From Candidatus Methylopumilus sp. (lineage in GTDB: Bacteria > Pseudomonadota > Gammaproteobacteria > Burkholderiales > Methylophilaceae): a DNA stretch of 64,000 nucleotides. The stretch lies in the NCBI GenBank assembly GCA_024640945.1, contig JAHEEA010000005.1, forward strand, positions 47,670 through 111,669, in the 5' to 3' direction. Of this stretch, positions 10,430 through 19,733 are shown piece by piece. The notes under the pieces are model-generated. The model saw only the letters and a program-made list of their open reading frames with translations. It made no database searches and was not told where the DNA came from. Every line of letters begins with the position of its first letter. Position 1 is the stretch's first letter. The position numbers were made by a program, and so were the translations under genes.

Positions 10430-11305
10430 TTACAACTTAGCAGCAGCAGCTACTTCAGCAGCAAAATCGGTAACAACTTTCTCAATACCTTCACCAACAG
10501 TGTACATCGTGAATGAAGCGACTGATGCACCTTTTGATTTCAATAATTGTTCAATTGTCACTTTGTCGTCTTTTACAAAGACTTGATTAAGCAAGGTTAC
10601 TTCTTTTAAGAATTTTTGCACTGTACCGTCTGCAATTTTCTCAAGCATTGCTTCTGGCTTACCAGCTTCTTTTGCTTTTTCAATTGCAACACGACGCTCA
10701 GCTTCAATTAATGCAGCATCAACGCCAGATGCATCTAAAGATTTAGGTTTGGCTGCAGCGATATGCATTGCGATATCTTTAGCTAAAGCATCATCACCAC
10801 CAACCAAATCAACTAAAACACCAATTTTGCTACCATGAACGTAACTAGCTAACTTACCTTGAGCAGCTAAACGAACAAAACGACGTGGTGTAATGTTTTC
10901 ACCAATCTTACCAACTAATTGTGTACGCATATCTTCAGCCGTCCCAGAACCCATTGGCAATGCTGCAACAGCTTCGATATTTGCTGGATTATTTTTTTCA
11001 ACAGCAACAGCCAAATCATTAACAAACTTCAAGAAGTCGTCATTTTTAGCACAGAAGTCTGTTTCAGAGTTAACTTCAATAATTGCACCAGTTTTGCCAT
11101 CAGCACTAATGCTGACACCAACAGTACCTTCAGCAGCAACACGGCCAGCAGCCTTGCTTGCCTTGTTACCAAAACGAACACGTAAAATTTCTTCTGCACG
11201 TGTCATATCGCCGTCAGCTTCTGACAACGCTTTTTTACAATCCATCATAGGCGCATCTGTGCGCTCACGTAATTCTTTTACCATTGAAGCGGTAATTTCA
11301 GCCAT
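10430..11305 (-). CDS. tsf: Translation elongation factor Ts
   Basis: EF-Ts exchanges GDP for GTP on EF-Tu. The 291-residue protein has the N-terminal EF-Tu contact module [16 protein letters not shown] with its TDAPM signature. The core repeats ([15 protein letters not shown]) and a C-terminal coiled/helical region follow. I chose ATG 11305 with AAGGAG six bases upstream; a TTG two codons earlier is unlikely. It follows rpsB in the universal rpsB-tsf pair, separated by an attenuator-like terminator. Confidence 0.98.
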   Translation of the reverse strand: MAEITASMVKELRERTDAPMMDCKKALSEADGDMTRAEEILRVRFGNKASKAAGRVAAEGTVGVSISADGKTGAIIEVNSETDFCAKNDDFLKFVNDLAVAVEKNNPANIEAVAALPMGSGTAEDMRTQLVGKIGENITPRRFVRLAAQGKLASYVHGSKIGVLVDLVGGDDALAKDIAMHIAAAKPKSLDASGVDAALIEAERRVAIEKAKEAGKPEAMLEKIADGTVQKFLKEVTLLNQVFVKDDKVTIEQLLKSKGASVASFTMYTVGEGIEKVVTDFAAEVAAAAKL

Positions 11306-11330
11306 GTTCAACTCCTTAAATTCTTATCTT

Positions 11331-11352
11331 TCATCTAGCGTTGACTAGATGA
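11331..11352 (-). repeat. Hairpin in tsf leader
   Basis: Perfect 8-bp inverted repeat TCATCTAG (11331-11338) and CTAGATGA (11345-11352) with a six-base loop. It lies between the rpsB terminator hairpin and the tsf ribosome site (about 15 bases upstream of AAGGAG). It could be a processing site or a modest translational control structure; no known family was recognised. Confidence 0.6.
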
Positions 11353-11369
11353 CCACTAAAGCTAGCTAT

Positions 11370-11393
11370 AAAAAAAGGGGCCGCAGCCCCTTT
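11370..11393 (-). terminator. Rho-independent terminator/attenuator between rpsB and tsf
   Basis: On the minus strand AAAGGGGC (11393-11386) pairs with GCCCCTTT (11381-11374) around a four-base loop and is followed by a T run. It lies six bases after the rpsB stop. As tsf has no obvious strong promoter of its own in the remaining space, partial termination that lowers tsf expression relative to rpsB is likely, as described in E. coli. Confidence 0.85.
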
Positions 11394-11399
11394 AGGGTA

Positions 11400-12137
11400 T
11401 TACTCAGCCGAAGCTTCTACAGTTTCTTCATCAGCAGTTTTAACGATTTCAGCGATGAATTGGTTGCGACCTTCTAACACAGCATCAGCAATGCCACGTG
11501 CATAAAGACGAATCGCACGGCTTGAGTCATCGTTACCAGGGATAACGTATGTCACGCCATCTGGTGAGTTATTTGTATCAACAACACCAATCACTGGGAT
11601 ACCCAATTTAGCTGCTTCAGTAACTGCACCGCTTTCATGACCAACGTCAACGATGAAAATCGCATCAGGCAAGCCGCCCATTTCTTTAATGCCACCGATT
11701 GAACGTGACAATTTTTCAACTTCACGCTTGTAACCTAAAGCTTCTTTTTTACCGAATTTTTCTAAGCTACCATCTTGCAACATAGTTTCGTAGTCAGTTA
11801 AACGCTTGATAGATTGTTTAACTGTTTTGAAGTTAGTGAGCATACCGCCCAACCAACGATGATTCACATATGCACAGTTAGCGCGAATCGCTTCTTCTTG
11901 CATAATTTCACGTGCTTGACGTTTTGTACCAACGAAAAGAATACGGCCTTTATTTGCAGCTAATTGACGCACATACTTCAATGCATCTTCAAATAATGGC
12001 AAAGTTTTCTCTAAGTTAACAATATGAATTTTGTTGCGATCACCAAAAATGAACGGCGCCATTTTTGGGTTCCAGTAACGAGTTTGATGGCCGAAGTGAA
12101 CTCCAGCTTCTAACATTTGACGCATAGTAACGGACAT
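11400..12137 (-). CDS. rpsB: 30S ribosomal protein S2
   Basis: S2 binds late to the small subunit between head and body. The 245-residue protein contains the opening signature [19 protein letters not shown], the [12 protein letters not shown] motif and the [19 protein letters not shown] region. Its start ATG 12137 has GGAG six bases upstream. The leader carries a structured element that probably lets free S2 repress its own synthesis. A TTGACG element at 12252-12257 may be the -35 box of its promoter, but no clear -10 box is seen. Confidence 0.98.
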   Translation of the reverse strand: MSVTMRQMLEAGVHFGHQTRYWNPKMAPFIFGDRNKIHIVNLEKTLPLFEDALKYVRQLAANKGRILFVGTKRQAREIMQEEAIRANCAYVNHRWLGGMLTNFKTVKQSIKRLTDYETMLQDGSLEKFGKKEALGYKREVEKLSRSIGGIKEMGGLPDAIFIVDVGHESGAVTEAAKLGIPVIGVVDTNNSPDGVTYVIPGNDDSSRAIRLYARGIADAVLEGRNQFIAEIVKTADEETVEASAE

Positions 12138-12151
12138 AAAAGTCTCCAGTA

Positions 12152-12215
12152 AGGGTTATAGCTCACATGCGCCTATAAACATTCACTTAAGTGAACACCC
12201 TGTACGAGGCGCATG
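12152..12215 (-). promoter_or_regulatory. rpsB leader RNA structure (candidate S2 autoregulatory site)
   Basis: On the minus strand, a 9-bp perfect stem is formed by CATGCGCCT (12215-12207) and AGGCGCATG (12174-12166). It encloses the 14-base palindrome TTCACTTAAGTGAA (12182-12195). In the enclosed part AGGGT (12201-12197) is complementary to ACCCT (12156-12152) just upstream of the ribosome site, so a pseudoknot is possible. A structured S2-binding leader with autogenous control of rpsB is established in gammaproteobacteria. That this is the same element is my inference from position and shape. Confidence 0.6.
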
Positions 12216-12411
12216 ATTTATTTTTGAATTCATCAAAAAACTTAATAAATTCGTCAAGCTAAAAGATTAAAAAATTACATCTCCATTTTGCTGATTGCGT
12301 ACCAGCTAAACGGGTGCAGTATGCTAACATAGACACATCTAAAAATTCAAGGAAAACCTAAGCCCTAATTGCTTTTAGTTGTAAGTCAAACAGGTGCTTT
12401 TTGTTGTATTT

Positions 12412-13209
12412 ATGGCAATTACTATAAAAAACGAAGTTGATATTGAGAAAATGCGCGTTGCAGGAAGACTTGCTTCGGAGGTTTTGGACTTTATTACACC
12501 CTATGTGAAGCCAGGCATCACAACCGGTGAGCTCGACAAATTGTGCCATGACTATATGGTTAACGTTCAAAAAACCATTCCCGCACCACTCAATTACGCA
12601 CCACCTGGACACGTGCCTTATCCAAAATCAATTTGCTCTTCAGTCAACCATCAAATTTGTCACGGCGTACCTGGCGAAAAAGTTTTAAAAAGCGGTGACA
12701 TTGTCAACTTAGACATTACCGTGATTAAAGACGGTTACCATGGTGATACTAGCCGTATGTTTTATGTTGGTGAACCTTCAATTCAAGCAAAACGTTTATG
12801 CGAAGTCACTTACGAATGCATGTGGATTGGCATATCAAAGGTCAAACCAGGTGCGACACTAGGTGACATTGGCGCTTCCATACAAAAACACGCTGAAAGC
12901 AATGGCTTTAGCGTGGTTCAAGAATTCTGCGGCCATGGTATAGGTAAGAAGTTTCACGAAGACCCTCAAGTCCTTCATTATGGCAAAGCAGGCACAGGCC
13001 TCAAATTGCAAGCTGGCATGATATTCACCATAGAGCCAATGATTAATGCAGGCAAACGCTTCATCAAGCAGCTAGGAGACGGATGGACGGTCGTCACTAA
13101 AGACCATAGCCTTTCTGCGCAGTGGGAACACACCATACTAGTAACGCCCTCTGGCTATGAAGTGCTAACAGTTTCAGATGGATCACCTAGCAGCCCATCC
13201 ATAATCTGA
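12412..13209 (+). CDS. map: Methionine aminopeptidase type I
   Basis: Map removes the initiator methionine from nascent proteins. The 265-residue protein has the pita-bread fold metal ligands in LDITVIKDGYHGDTSRMF (two Asp), CGHGIGKKFHEDP (His), IFTIEPM (Glu) and QWEHTILV (Glu). I chose ATG 12412 (MAITIKNEVD), which matches the family N-terminus; a GTG six codons upstream is less likely. It is divergent from rpsB and followed by glnD 11 bases later, a common betaproteobacterial arrangement. Confidence 0.97.
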   Translation: MAITIKNEVDIEKMRVAGRLASEVLDFITPYVKPGITTGELDKLCHDYMVNVQKTIPAPLNYAPPGHVPYPKSICSSVNHQICHGVPGEKVLKSGDIVNLDITVIKDGYHGDTSRMFYVGEPSIQAKRLCEVTYECMWIGISKVKPGATLGDIGASIQKHAESNGFSVVQEFCGHGIGKKFHEDPQVLHYGKAGTGLKLQAGMIFTIEPMINAGKRFIKQLGDGWTVVTKDHSLSAQWEHTILVTPSGYEVLTVSDGSPSSPSII

Positions 13210-13220
13210 TTATAGCGACC

Positions 13221-15782
13221 ATGATTTCACAGAGTGGCGCAACACAGTGGCGCAAACATCTTAAAAACAAACAAGAAGTTTTGCGCTTGGAATTTTGCGA
13301 GTCTTCAGGAAGTCAAAAATTACTAAAGCAGCATTCTAATTTAGTTGACCAAATACTCTCGGATATTTGGCTTCAGTCCGGAATCAACAATCAAGCATGC
13401 TTAATTGCGGTTGGAGGTTACGGCAGAGCTGAGCTTTTCCCTTATTCCGACGTCGATCTCCTAATCCTACTCCCGAATAATGATAACCAAGTACTCAACC
13501 AAAAAATTGAGACAATGATTAGCTTATTTTGGGATATAGGCCTGGCCGTTGGCCATAGCGTACGAAGCTTAAGCGAATGCATAGATGAAGCAAAAAAAGA
13601 TGTTACCGTTCAAACTAATTTGCTTGAATCTCGCTACTTAACTGGCAATAGAGAACTCTATAATAAATTCCACACTGAAATGATGTCAGCGATGGATATT
13701 TCTAAATTCTTTACTGCGAAACTGACGGAACAAGAACAACGCCACGCCCGCTTCGATGACACATCAAACAACCTTGAACCCAACATCAAAGAAAGCCCTG
13801 GCGGATTAAGGGATCTACAAAATATCTTATGGATTGCTCGTGCATTAGGCTTGGGTGATCAATGGAAATCACTCGTTAAACACGAGCTAATTACGGAATC
13901 GGAGCTTAGACAGATTAAAAAACATGAATTGCACCTAAAGATGCTTCGCATCAAGCTGCATTACTTAGCTAAACGTCGGGAAGACAGGCTAATTTTTGAT
14001 CTGCAAAATGAACTCGCTGCAGACTTAGGATATATCAATAGCAAAAAACATCGCTCAAGCGAACAGTTGATGCAGGGCTATTATAAAACCGCTAAATTCG
14101 TAAGCTTAATTAATGAAATATTGATTAAATTGCTCAAGGAATTGATATTTCCTTCTCAAGAAAAAGCAAAAGCGATTAATGATCGATTCGAGTCCAATCA
14201 AGGATTGATTAACACGTCATCTGCGAGCGTATTACAAAAAAGACCCTCAAGCATCCTTGAAATCTTCTTATTACTTGAACAACATCCAGAGCTCACTGGA
14301 ATAAGTCCAAATTTACTTAGAAATTTACATCGAGTAAAAAAACTTATAAATAAAGACTTCAGACTTAATGCAGCAAATAAAGCCTTGTTTATGGACATTA
14401 TGAAACAAGCAAATGGCGTTAGAGATACATTAAGACTAATGAATCGCTATGAAATTCTTGGCAGATACATTCCAGCATTTGGCAGAATCGTTGGGCAGAT
14501 GCAGCATGATTTATTTCATGTATTTACTGTCGACGAGCACATACTAAATGTTCTGGGAAATTTGTACCGCTTCTCAAGAAATGAATTTGCCCACGAATTT
14601 CCACTTTGCAGTAAGTTGTTTACTGAATTTGATTCACCTCACTTACTTTACTTAGCCGCCCTCTTCCATGATATTGCAAAAGGACGTGGTGGCGACCACT
14701 CAAAACTTGGAACGATCGATGCCATGCGGTTCTGCAAACAGCATGGATTGACCAAAGGAGATAGCCAATTAGTCTCATGGCTTGTTGGAAGCCATTTGAT
14801 CATGTCGAGCACCGCACAAAAATCGGATTTAAGCGACCCGCAAGTCATCGAACAATTCGCATCTCTCATGCAAGATGAAAGACACTTAACCGCCCTATAC
14901 CTGCTAACGGTAGCTGACATTAGAGGCACGAGTCCAAAAGTATGGAACGCATGGAAAGCAAAATTATTAGAGACGCTATTTTTAAACACTAGAAGCTTAC
15001 TGCAAGGAAAGGCAAGCAATGTAGACGAGGACTTGTTATCAAGGCAAGCTGAAGCCAAAGCCACACTAAGCCACTACGGTATCTTAGAAAAATTCTACAC
15101 GCCATTATGGGAACAGCTGGGCAGGCAATATTTTCTAAGGCACAACAGTCAAGAGATTGCATGGCATAGCCGCCTACTCCTAAGACACATCAACACCAAC
15201 GAATCGATTGTAAGGGCAAGATTAAGTCCTATGGGAGACGGAATCCAAGTCATGATCTACACCCATGACCGCGATGACTTATTCGCATGCATTTGCAGCT
15301 TCTTCGATCGCATGGGTTATAACATTGTTGAAGCTAAAATTCATACAAGCAAACATGGGTATGCGCTAGATAGTTTTTTAATTTTAGATCATAGTGATAA
15401 GTCGATAAGTTATCGTGACTTATTAAGTTATATTGAGTATGAATTAGGAAAGAAACTGAACAGCAATAACGGCCCTGAAAAACCAATCAAAGGACGCTTA
15501 AGTAGACAAGTTAAACATATGCCAATTAAAGCAAATGTGGCGCTAACCAACCTAGAGAATAGCAACAACCATCAACTTGAGTTAATTGCCGGAGACCAAC
15601 CAGGCTTACTCTCCACGATAGCGCATACTTTCCTAGAGCACCAAGTACATATTCAAACAGCGAAAATTAATACGCTAGGAAAACGGGCTGAGGACACCTT
15701 CTTAATTTCAGGAAAAAATGGAGAAGTGCTGAGCAAAGAAAATATTAAAGCACTGGAAATATCACTAATAAAAAATCTCTAA
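13221..15782 (+). CDS. glnD: Bifunctional uridylyltransferase/uridylyl-removing enzyme GlnD
   Basis: GlnD uridylylates PII proteins when glutamine is low and removes UMP when it is high, linking nitrogen state to glutamine synthetase control. The 853-residue protein has the nucleotidyltransferase motif GGYGRAELFPYSDVDLLIL near residue 70-90. The PII-uridylyltransferase helical region with NIKESPGGLRDLQNI follows. The HD hydrolase motif FHDIAKGRGGDHS is near residue 485, and two C-terminal ACT domains (about 665-735 and 780-845) are likely glutamine sensors. Length is normal. It converges on the phosphatase gene with an 8-base gap. Confidence 0.97.
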   Translation: MISQSGATQWRKHLKNKQEVLRLEFCESSGSQKLLKQHSNLVDQILSDIWLQSGINNQACLIAVGGYGRAELFPYSDVDLLILLPNNDNQVLNQKIETMISLFWDIGLAVGHSVRSLSECIDEAKKDVTVQTNLLESRYLTGNRELYNKFHTEMMSAMDISKFFTAKLTEQEQRHARFDDTSNNLEPNIKESPGGLRDLQNILWIARALGLGDQWKSLVKHELITESELRQIKKHELHLKMLRIKLHYLAKRREDRLIFDLQNELAADLGYINSKKHRSSEQLMQGYYKTAKFVSLINEILIKLLKELIFPSQEKAKAINDRFESNQGLINTSSASVLQKRPSSILEIFLLLEQHPELTGISPNLLRNLHRVKKLINKDFRLNAANKALFMDIMKQANGVRDTLRLMNRYEILGRYIPAFGRIVGQMQHDLFHVFTVDEHILNVLGNLYRFSRNEFAHEFPLCSKLFTEFDSPHLLYLAALFHDIAKGRGGDHSKLGTIDAMRFCKQHGLTKGDSQLVSWLVGSHLIMSSTAQKSDLSDPQVIEQFASLMQDERHLTALYLLTVADIRGTSPKVWNAWKAKLLETLFLNTRSLLQGKASNVDEDLLSRQAEAKATLSHYGILEKFYTPLWEQLGRQYFLRHNSQEIAWHSRLLLRHINTNESIVRARLSPMGDGIQVMIYTHDRDDLFACICSFFDRMGYNIVEAKIHTSKHGYALDSFLILDHSDKSISYRDLLSYIEYELGKKLNSNNGPEKPIKGRLSRQVKHMPIKANVALTNLENSNNHQLELIAGDQPGLLSTIAHTFLEHQVHIQTAKINTLGKRAEDTFLISGKNGEVLSKENIKALEISLIKNL

Positions 15783-15790
15783 AGCCAATC

Positions 15791-16444
15791 TTAACGAGCT
15801 GAATGATTGATCAATCCAATCATTTCCCTTGCATCCTTTATCAAGTGATGTGCGCCCCATTCAGCTGGACGGTCTTTTTCATCCAAATACCCATACATAG
15901 CAACAATAGTTTCCATTCCGGCAGCATTGCCAGCTTGAATGTCTCGCTCGGCATCACCGACATAAAAACAATCTTCTGGATTAACGTCGGCAAATTTGCA
16001 AGCTAGAAACAAGGTATCGGGTGCTGGTTTAGGCCTATCAGCATCATCCCCACAAACCAAACAGGTCATTCTTTCAGCAAGGCCCATCGCATCAATCAAT
16101 GGCGCAGAAAAACGTCTAGGCTTGTTAGTTACAACACCCCATCGCATCGATTGAGACTCGATAAAATCGAGCAATTCAGAAACACCATCAAACAAAACTG
16201 GATTGCGCGTAAAAACCTCATCATACAAATCAAGGTATTCAACACGCATTGCATTGAAAAGATCGTCTTTCTCACTCAAACCAAAACCAATACTCAACAA
16301 GCCTTTTGACCCATGAGAGGCATAAGGCCTAATGACATCGATAGGCAGATCCTGCAAGCCATGTTTTTGACGCTGAAGATTAAGCGCCAATGCTAGATCC
16401 GGCGCAGTATCAACGAGTGTCCCATCCAAATCAAAAAGTATCAT
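15791..16444 (-). CDS. HAD-family phosphatase (annotated type Gph; MupP-like by context)
   Basis: A 217-residue HAD hydrolase with motif [11 protein letters not shown], motif II in VVTNKPRRF and the acidic motif [16 protein letters not shown]. The cap domain is of the phosphoglycolate phosphatase kind. Proteins like this are routinely named Gph. However, the order mtaD-ubiG-phosphatase is that of Pseudomonas, where the phosphatase is MupP, the N-acetylmuramic acid 6-phosphate phosphatase of cell wall recycling. Sequence by eye cannot separate the two. Its ATG overlaps the ubiG stop as ATGA, so the two are co-translated. Confidence 0.85.
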   Translation of the reverse strand: MILFDLDGTLVDTAPDLALALNLQRQKHGLQDLPIDVIRPYASHGSKGLLSIGFGLSEKDDLFNAMRVEYLDLYDEVFTRNPVLFDGVSELLDFIESQSMRWGVVTNKPRRFSAPLIDAMGLAERMTCLVCGDDADRPKPAPDTLFLACKFADVNPEDCFYVGDAERDIQAGNAAGMETIVAMYGYLDEKDRPAEWGAHHLIKDAREMIGLINHSAR

Positions 16445-17166
16445 AGTGATTTAACAGTATGAACGAGGTAGTTAACTGAGACATCATTTCCCAGAGCATA
16501 ATGCTGCTTAATTGGATTGTAAGTCATCCCCATCAACATACTAACTTCAAGACCTGCATGTCTAGCCCAACCTGAAAGTTCCGATGGCTTAATGAATTTC
16601 GCATACTCATGTGTACCTTTTGGCAGCATGTTCAATACATATTCAGCACCAATCACAGCAAATAAATATGATTTAGGGTTACGATTTAATGTAGAGAAGA
16701 ATACCGATCCGCCAGGCTTTACCAATTGCGCACACGCACGAACAATCGCCTCAGGATCTGGCACATGTTCTAACATCTCCATACAAGTTACAACATCAAA
16801 ACTTGCTGGCTCAAGAGCCGCCATACCTTCAACAGAGATTAGCTGATAATCAACATCAACGGCCGACTCAAGTTTATGTAGCTGGGCAACCTTCAAAGCC
16901 TTTTCACCCAAGTCAATACCGATTACCACTGCACCTTTTTGAGCCATAGACTCTGACAGAATGCCACCGCCACAACCAACATCTAGAACTCGCTTACCAA
17001 GCAAGCCAACCTGTTGATCAATATAGTTTAATCGTAAAGGATTAATTGCATGCAAAGGTTTAAACTCGCTATTCTTGTCCCACCAACGATGAGCCAAACT
17101 AGCAAATTTTTCCAGCTCGGCTGGATCAGCATTTACGCCTTGAATTGATTCAGTTTTGATTGCCAT
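16441..17166 (-). CDS. ubiG: Ubiquinone biosynthesis O-methyltransferase UbiG
   Basis: UbiG does both O-methylations of the ubiquinone ring with S-adenosylmethionine. The 241-residue protein shows the UbiG N-terminus ([21 protein letters not shown]) and [12 protein letters not shown]. The SAM-binding motif [13 protein letters not shown] and the [11 protein letters not shown] motif follow. It overlaps mtaD by 34 bases and the phosphatase by 4. MtaD acting on S-adenosylhomocysteine or methylthioadenosine, by-products of SAM use, would make functional sense next to a methyltransferase; that link is inference. Confidence 0.96.
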   Translation of the reverse strand: MAIKTESIQGVNADPAELEKFASLAHRWWDKNSEFKPLHAINPLRLNYIDQQVGLLGKRVLDVGCGGGILSESMAQKGAVVIGIDLGEKALKVAQLHKLESAVDVDYQLISVEGMAALEPASFDVVTCMEMLEHVPDPEAIVRACAQLVKPGGSVFFSTLNRNPKSYLFAVIGAEYVLNMLPKGTHEYAKFIKPSELSGWARHAGLEVSMLMGMTYNPIKQHYALGNDVSVNYLVHTVKSL

Positions 17167-18485
17167 AAAAATGCAATTTCCTTAAGTTCTAATGGTTCAA
17201 TATTCGCAAAAACACCACTCTGATTGACGGGCTTTTCGTAACGCAAATCTCCAGAAACCCAAACATGACTTACATGCTCTCGCCCACAAACGTAAACTAA
17301 ATGTGAAATTGGATCAAAGCACGGTAAAGTCTCAACATCAGCAATTCTAATTGCTGCAAGATCGGCTAACTTTCCAATCTCTAATGACCCAATTTTATCA
17401 TCCAAACCAAGTGCCTTAGCTCCGTTAATGGTCGCCATCTCTAATGCCTGGAAAGCAGGAACTACTGATGCATCACCCGTCGATCCTTTTGCCAACAAAG
17501 CAGCCAAACGCATCTCAGTAAACATATCCAATCTATTATTACTTGCTGCACTATCCGTACCAATACCAACATTAATAGTTTCATTTAGCATGTTGCTGAC
17601 AGGCGCAACGCCACTACCCAACTTCAAATTAGACGATGGACAATGCGCAACATGAACACCATAGGACTTAATTAAGTTCACATCCTCATCATTCATTTGC
17701 ACACAATGTGCAGCAGTCACATTAGGGCCTAACAAACCTAAATTAGCCATCCGTCTAATGGGTCTAACGCTATACTGATCAATACTGCGAGAAATTTCAT
17801 CAGCAGTTTCATGCAAATGGGTATGTACGCCCATACCAAGCTGCTCAGCATAAGTAATCACCTTCTCATAAGTTGCATCAGCAACGGTGTATGGCGCGTG
17901 AGGTGCCATACTTGAGGTTAAAAGTGGGCTGTTACGCCAACTATCGCGAGCTTCCAAACCTTTTTGAATATAATCATCAGCATCTGCTGCATAAGCAGTC
18001 GGAAACTCCAACACAACCAGCCCCAGTTGAGCACGTATGCCAGCCTGTACTGCAGCGTCTGCTGTTGCTTGCGGATAAAAGTACATATCATTAAAACAAG
18101 TAACACCACCACTTAACAATTCAGCACAAGCAAATAGCGCATTATCTCGAACAAAGCGCTCGGAAACTAGCTCTTGTTCAGCTGGCCAAATATGCTTTTC
18201 AAGCCATGGCATTAACGCTTTATCATCAGCCAAACCACGCATTAAGGTCATACCCATATGAGTGTGCAAATTGATTAACCCAGGAATGAGGACATGATCC
18301 ATTAAATGGATTGTCTTAGTCGCTGAATACTTCAACTTGCAAGCTTCAATACCAAGTAAATCTTGAATGACCCCATTGCTAACGACTACAGCCGTACGCT
18401 CAAGCATTTTGCTGCGCGGCACGATGGGCAATACCCAACGAGCTTCAATAATCAAATCAACTTGTTTTTTTGTTTGTTCAGTCAT
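17133..18485 (-). CDS. mtaD: TRZ/ATZ family amidohydrolase, probable methylthioadenosine/S-adenosylhomocysteine deaminase
   Basis: A 450-residue metal-dependent deaminase of the amidohydrolase superfamily. Visible metal-site motifs are [38 protein letters not shown] and [15 protein letters not shown]. Family members deaminate 5'-methylthioadenosine or S-adenosylhomocysteine to the inosyl forms; the exact substrate cannot be read from the sequence. I chose ATG 18485; a GTG three codons upstream is possible. The gene heads an mtaD-ubiG-phosphatase operon. Confidence 0.88.
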   Translation of the reverse strand: MTEQTKKQVDLIIEARWVLPIVPRSKMLERTAVVVSNGVIQDLLGIEACKLKYSATKTIHLMDHVLIPGLINLHTHMGMTLMRGLADDKALMPWLEKHIWPAEQELVSERFVRDNALFACAELLSGGVTCFNDMYFYPQATADAAVQAGIRAQLGLVVLEFPTAYAADADDYIQKGLEARDSWRNSPLLTSSMAPHAPYTVADATYEKVITYAEQLGMGVHTHLHETADEISRSIDQYSVRPIRRMANLGLLGPNVTAAHCVQMNDEDVNLIKSYGVHVAHCPSSNLKLGSGVAPVSNMLNETINVGIGTDSAASNNRLDMFTEMRLAALLAKGSTGDASVVPAFQALEMATINGAKALGLDDKIGSLEIGKLADLAAIRIADVETLPCFDPISHLVYVCGREHVSHVWVSGDLRYEKPVNQSGVFANIEPLELKEIAFLWQSKLNQFKA

Positions 18486-18495
18486 AAATTTCACG

Positions 18496-18527
18496 CATAA
18501 AAAAGCCCCGAAGAACGGGGCTTTAAT
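18496..18527 (-). terminator. Terminator of the ompA-like gene
   Basis: A nine-base-pair stem AAAGCCCCG/CGGGGCTTT spans 18502-18524 around the loop AAGAA. On the minus strand it is followed by a run of T. It lies about 20 bases after the porin stop, and only about 10 bases separate its T run from the mtaD start. It should insulate mtaD from porin transcription. Confidence 0.9.
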
Positions 18528-18543
18528 TAAAGCACACTACATA

Positions 18544-19626
18544 TTATTTACAAGCATTTTCACGTTGTTTTTCGGCGCTAATCACAACACGTCGATTAGG
18601 TTGCAGGCACTCGATTAATTTATCGCCCTTTAAGCTTTTATCTTTACATGCAGCAACAGGCTCAGACTCGCCCTTGCCAACCGCTTTCAAACGCGAAGCA
18701 TCAACACCTTGAGAAATTAGGTATTCTTTAACAGTATTTGCACGACGCTCAGAAAGCTTCTGATTGTAAGCATTAGAACCAATGCGATCTGTATGTCCAG
18801 TCACTAAAACCAAATCAACATCAGCATTTTCAATTAATTTCTGAGCTGCTGCGTCTAATTCAACCTTACCATCATATTTCAAATCATATTTATCGAAACC
18901 AAATAACTTTTCAGCAGAAACTGTAATTGTTTCAAATGTTGGCTTGCAAACAACGGCAGTCGGTACGACCATTTCCGATGCCTTCTCAGCCGGTTCTGCC
19001 GTAGCAGCTGGTGCAGGTAACGTAGACTCAGCTACAGCCACTTGTACAGGAGCACCGAAATTAAAGATTGCTCCAATATTCACATAAGTGTTACCCACCA
19101 CTTTGTCATTACGATTAACTGTATCAGCCTCACTTAAAACATGGCGCACATCTGCTTGAATACCAAATCGATCGTTAATCGAATATTGAACACCAGCGCC
19201 AACGTTAGCCATCCATGAAGTTTGGCTACCTCCTACAGATGAACCCGCCAATTTATAATCCACATTGTTACGCGCAGCGCCTAAACCAACCAATAAGAAA
19301 GGACGTAACTTATCACGGCTCATCATATAAAGCGCATCAACACCGATCAGAGTCTGTTTGTATTTTCCGCTACCGCCCTGTCCTAAGTCTTCATTTGCAC
19401 GAGCATAACTACCGCCGGCTTGAACATCCCAATGATCACTAATTTGTTTACCGAAACGCAGGGATGCGCCATAGCCGTTATCAGCATCCAAGTCAGAATC
19501 TGTATTCATATAACTAATACCTGGCAGTGCATACCAGCTACCAGAATAAGCTTCCTCAGCAACCGACTGAGTTGAAACTAGCGAAAATACCGCCATCAGT
19601 GCTATGTTAACTATATTTTTTTTCAT
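18544..19626 (-). CDS. OmpA-like outer membrane protein
   Basis: A 360-residue precursor with a signal peptide (MKKNIVNIALMAVFSLVSTQSVA, likely cut before EEAYSG). The N-terminal eight-stranded OmpA-type barrel covers about residues 24-195 (GISYMNTDSD, YGASLRFGKQISDHWDV). An Ala/Pro/Glu-rich linker (about 200-228) leads to a C-terminal OmpA peptidoglycan-binding domain with TGHTDRIGSNAYNQKLSERRA. It tethers outer membrane to cell wall. It is monocistronic, with a good promoter and a strong terminator, which suggests high expression. Confidence 0.93.
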   Translation of the reverse strand: MKKNIVNIALMAVFSLVSTQSVAEEAYSGSWYALPGISYMNTDSDLDADNGYGASLRFGKQISDHWDVQAGGSYARANEDLGQGGSGKYKQTLIGVDALYMMSRDKLRPFLLVGLGAARNNVDYKLAGSSVGGSQTSWMANVGAGVQYSINDRFGIQADVRHVLSEADTVNRNDKVVGNTYVNIGAIFNFGAPVQVAVAESTLPAPAATAEPAEKASEMVVPTAVVCKPTFETITVSAEKLFGFDKYDLKYDGKVELDAAAQKLIENADVDLVLVTGHTDRIGSNAYNQKLSERRANTVKEYLISQGVDASRLKAVGKGESEPVAACKDKSLKGDKLIECLQPNRRVVISAEKQRENACK

Positions 19627-19677
19627 TTACTGCCCTTCAATTATTCTTGCAACTTACTAATAAAAATCTATATCTAA

Positions 19678-19706
19678 ACTATACGGAACGCTAGGCCAAT
19701 AGGCAA
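19678..19706 (-). promoter_or_regulatory. Sigma-70-type promoter of the ompA-like gene
   Basis: On the minus strand TTGCCT (19706-19701) and TATAGT (19683-19678) are separated by 17 bases. The predicted transcript starts about 45 bases before the porin ATG. Both boxes are close to consensus, and no other good candidate lies in this 107-base gap. Confidence 0.65.
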
Positions 19707-19733
19707 TTAACTTATTGTTAAAATGTGTAAATA

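Noticed and set aside
10893..11348. 151-codon plus-strand open frame opposite tsf
   Set aside because: It is the antisense shadow of the strongly conserved tsf gene, and its composition mirrors the codon bias of tsf. No ribosome site or family features.
12358..12612. 84-codon minus-strand frame overlapping the start of map and the rpsB upstream region
   Set aside because: Mostly antisense to map, Cys/His-containing by chance, no ribosome site; the region is explained by the divergent map and rpsB leaders.
14648..15064. 138-codon minus-strand open frame opposite glnD
   Set aside because: Antisense to the GlnD HD domain; no start signal and no recognisable protein features.
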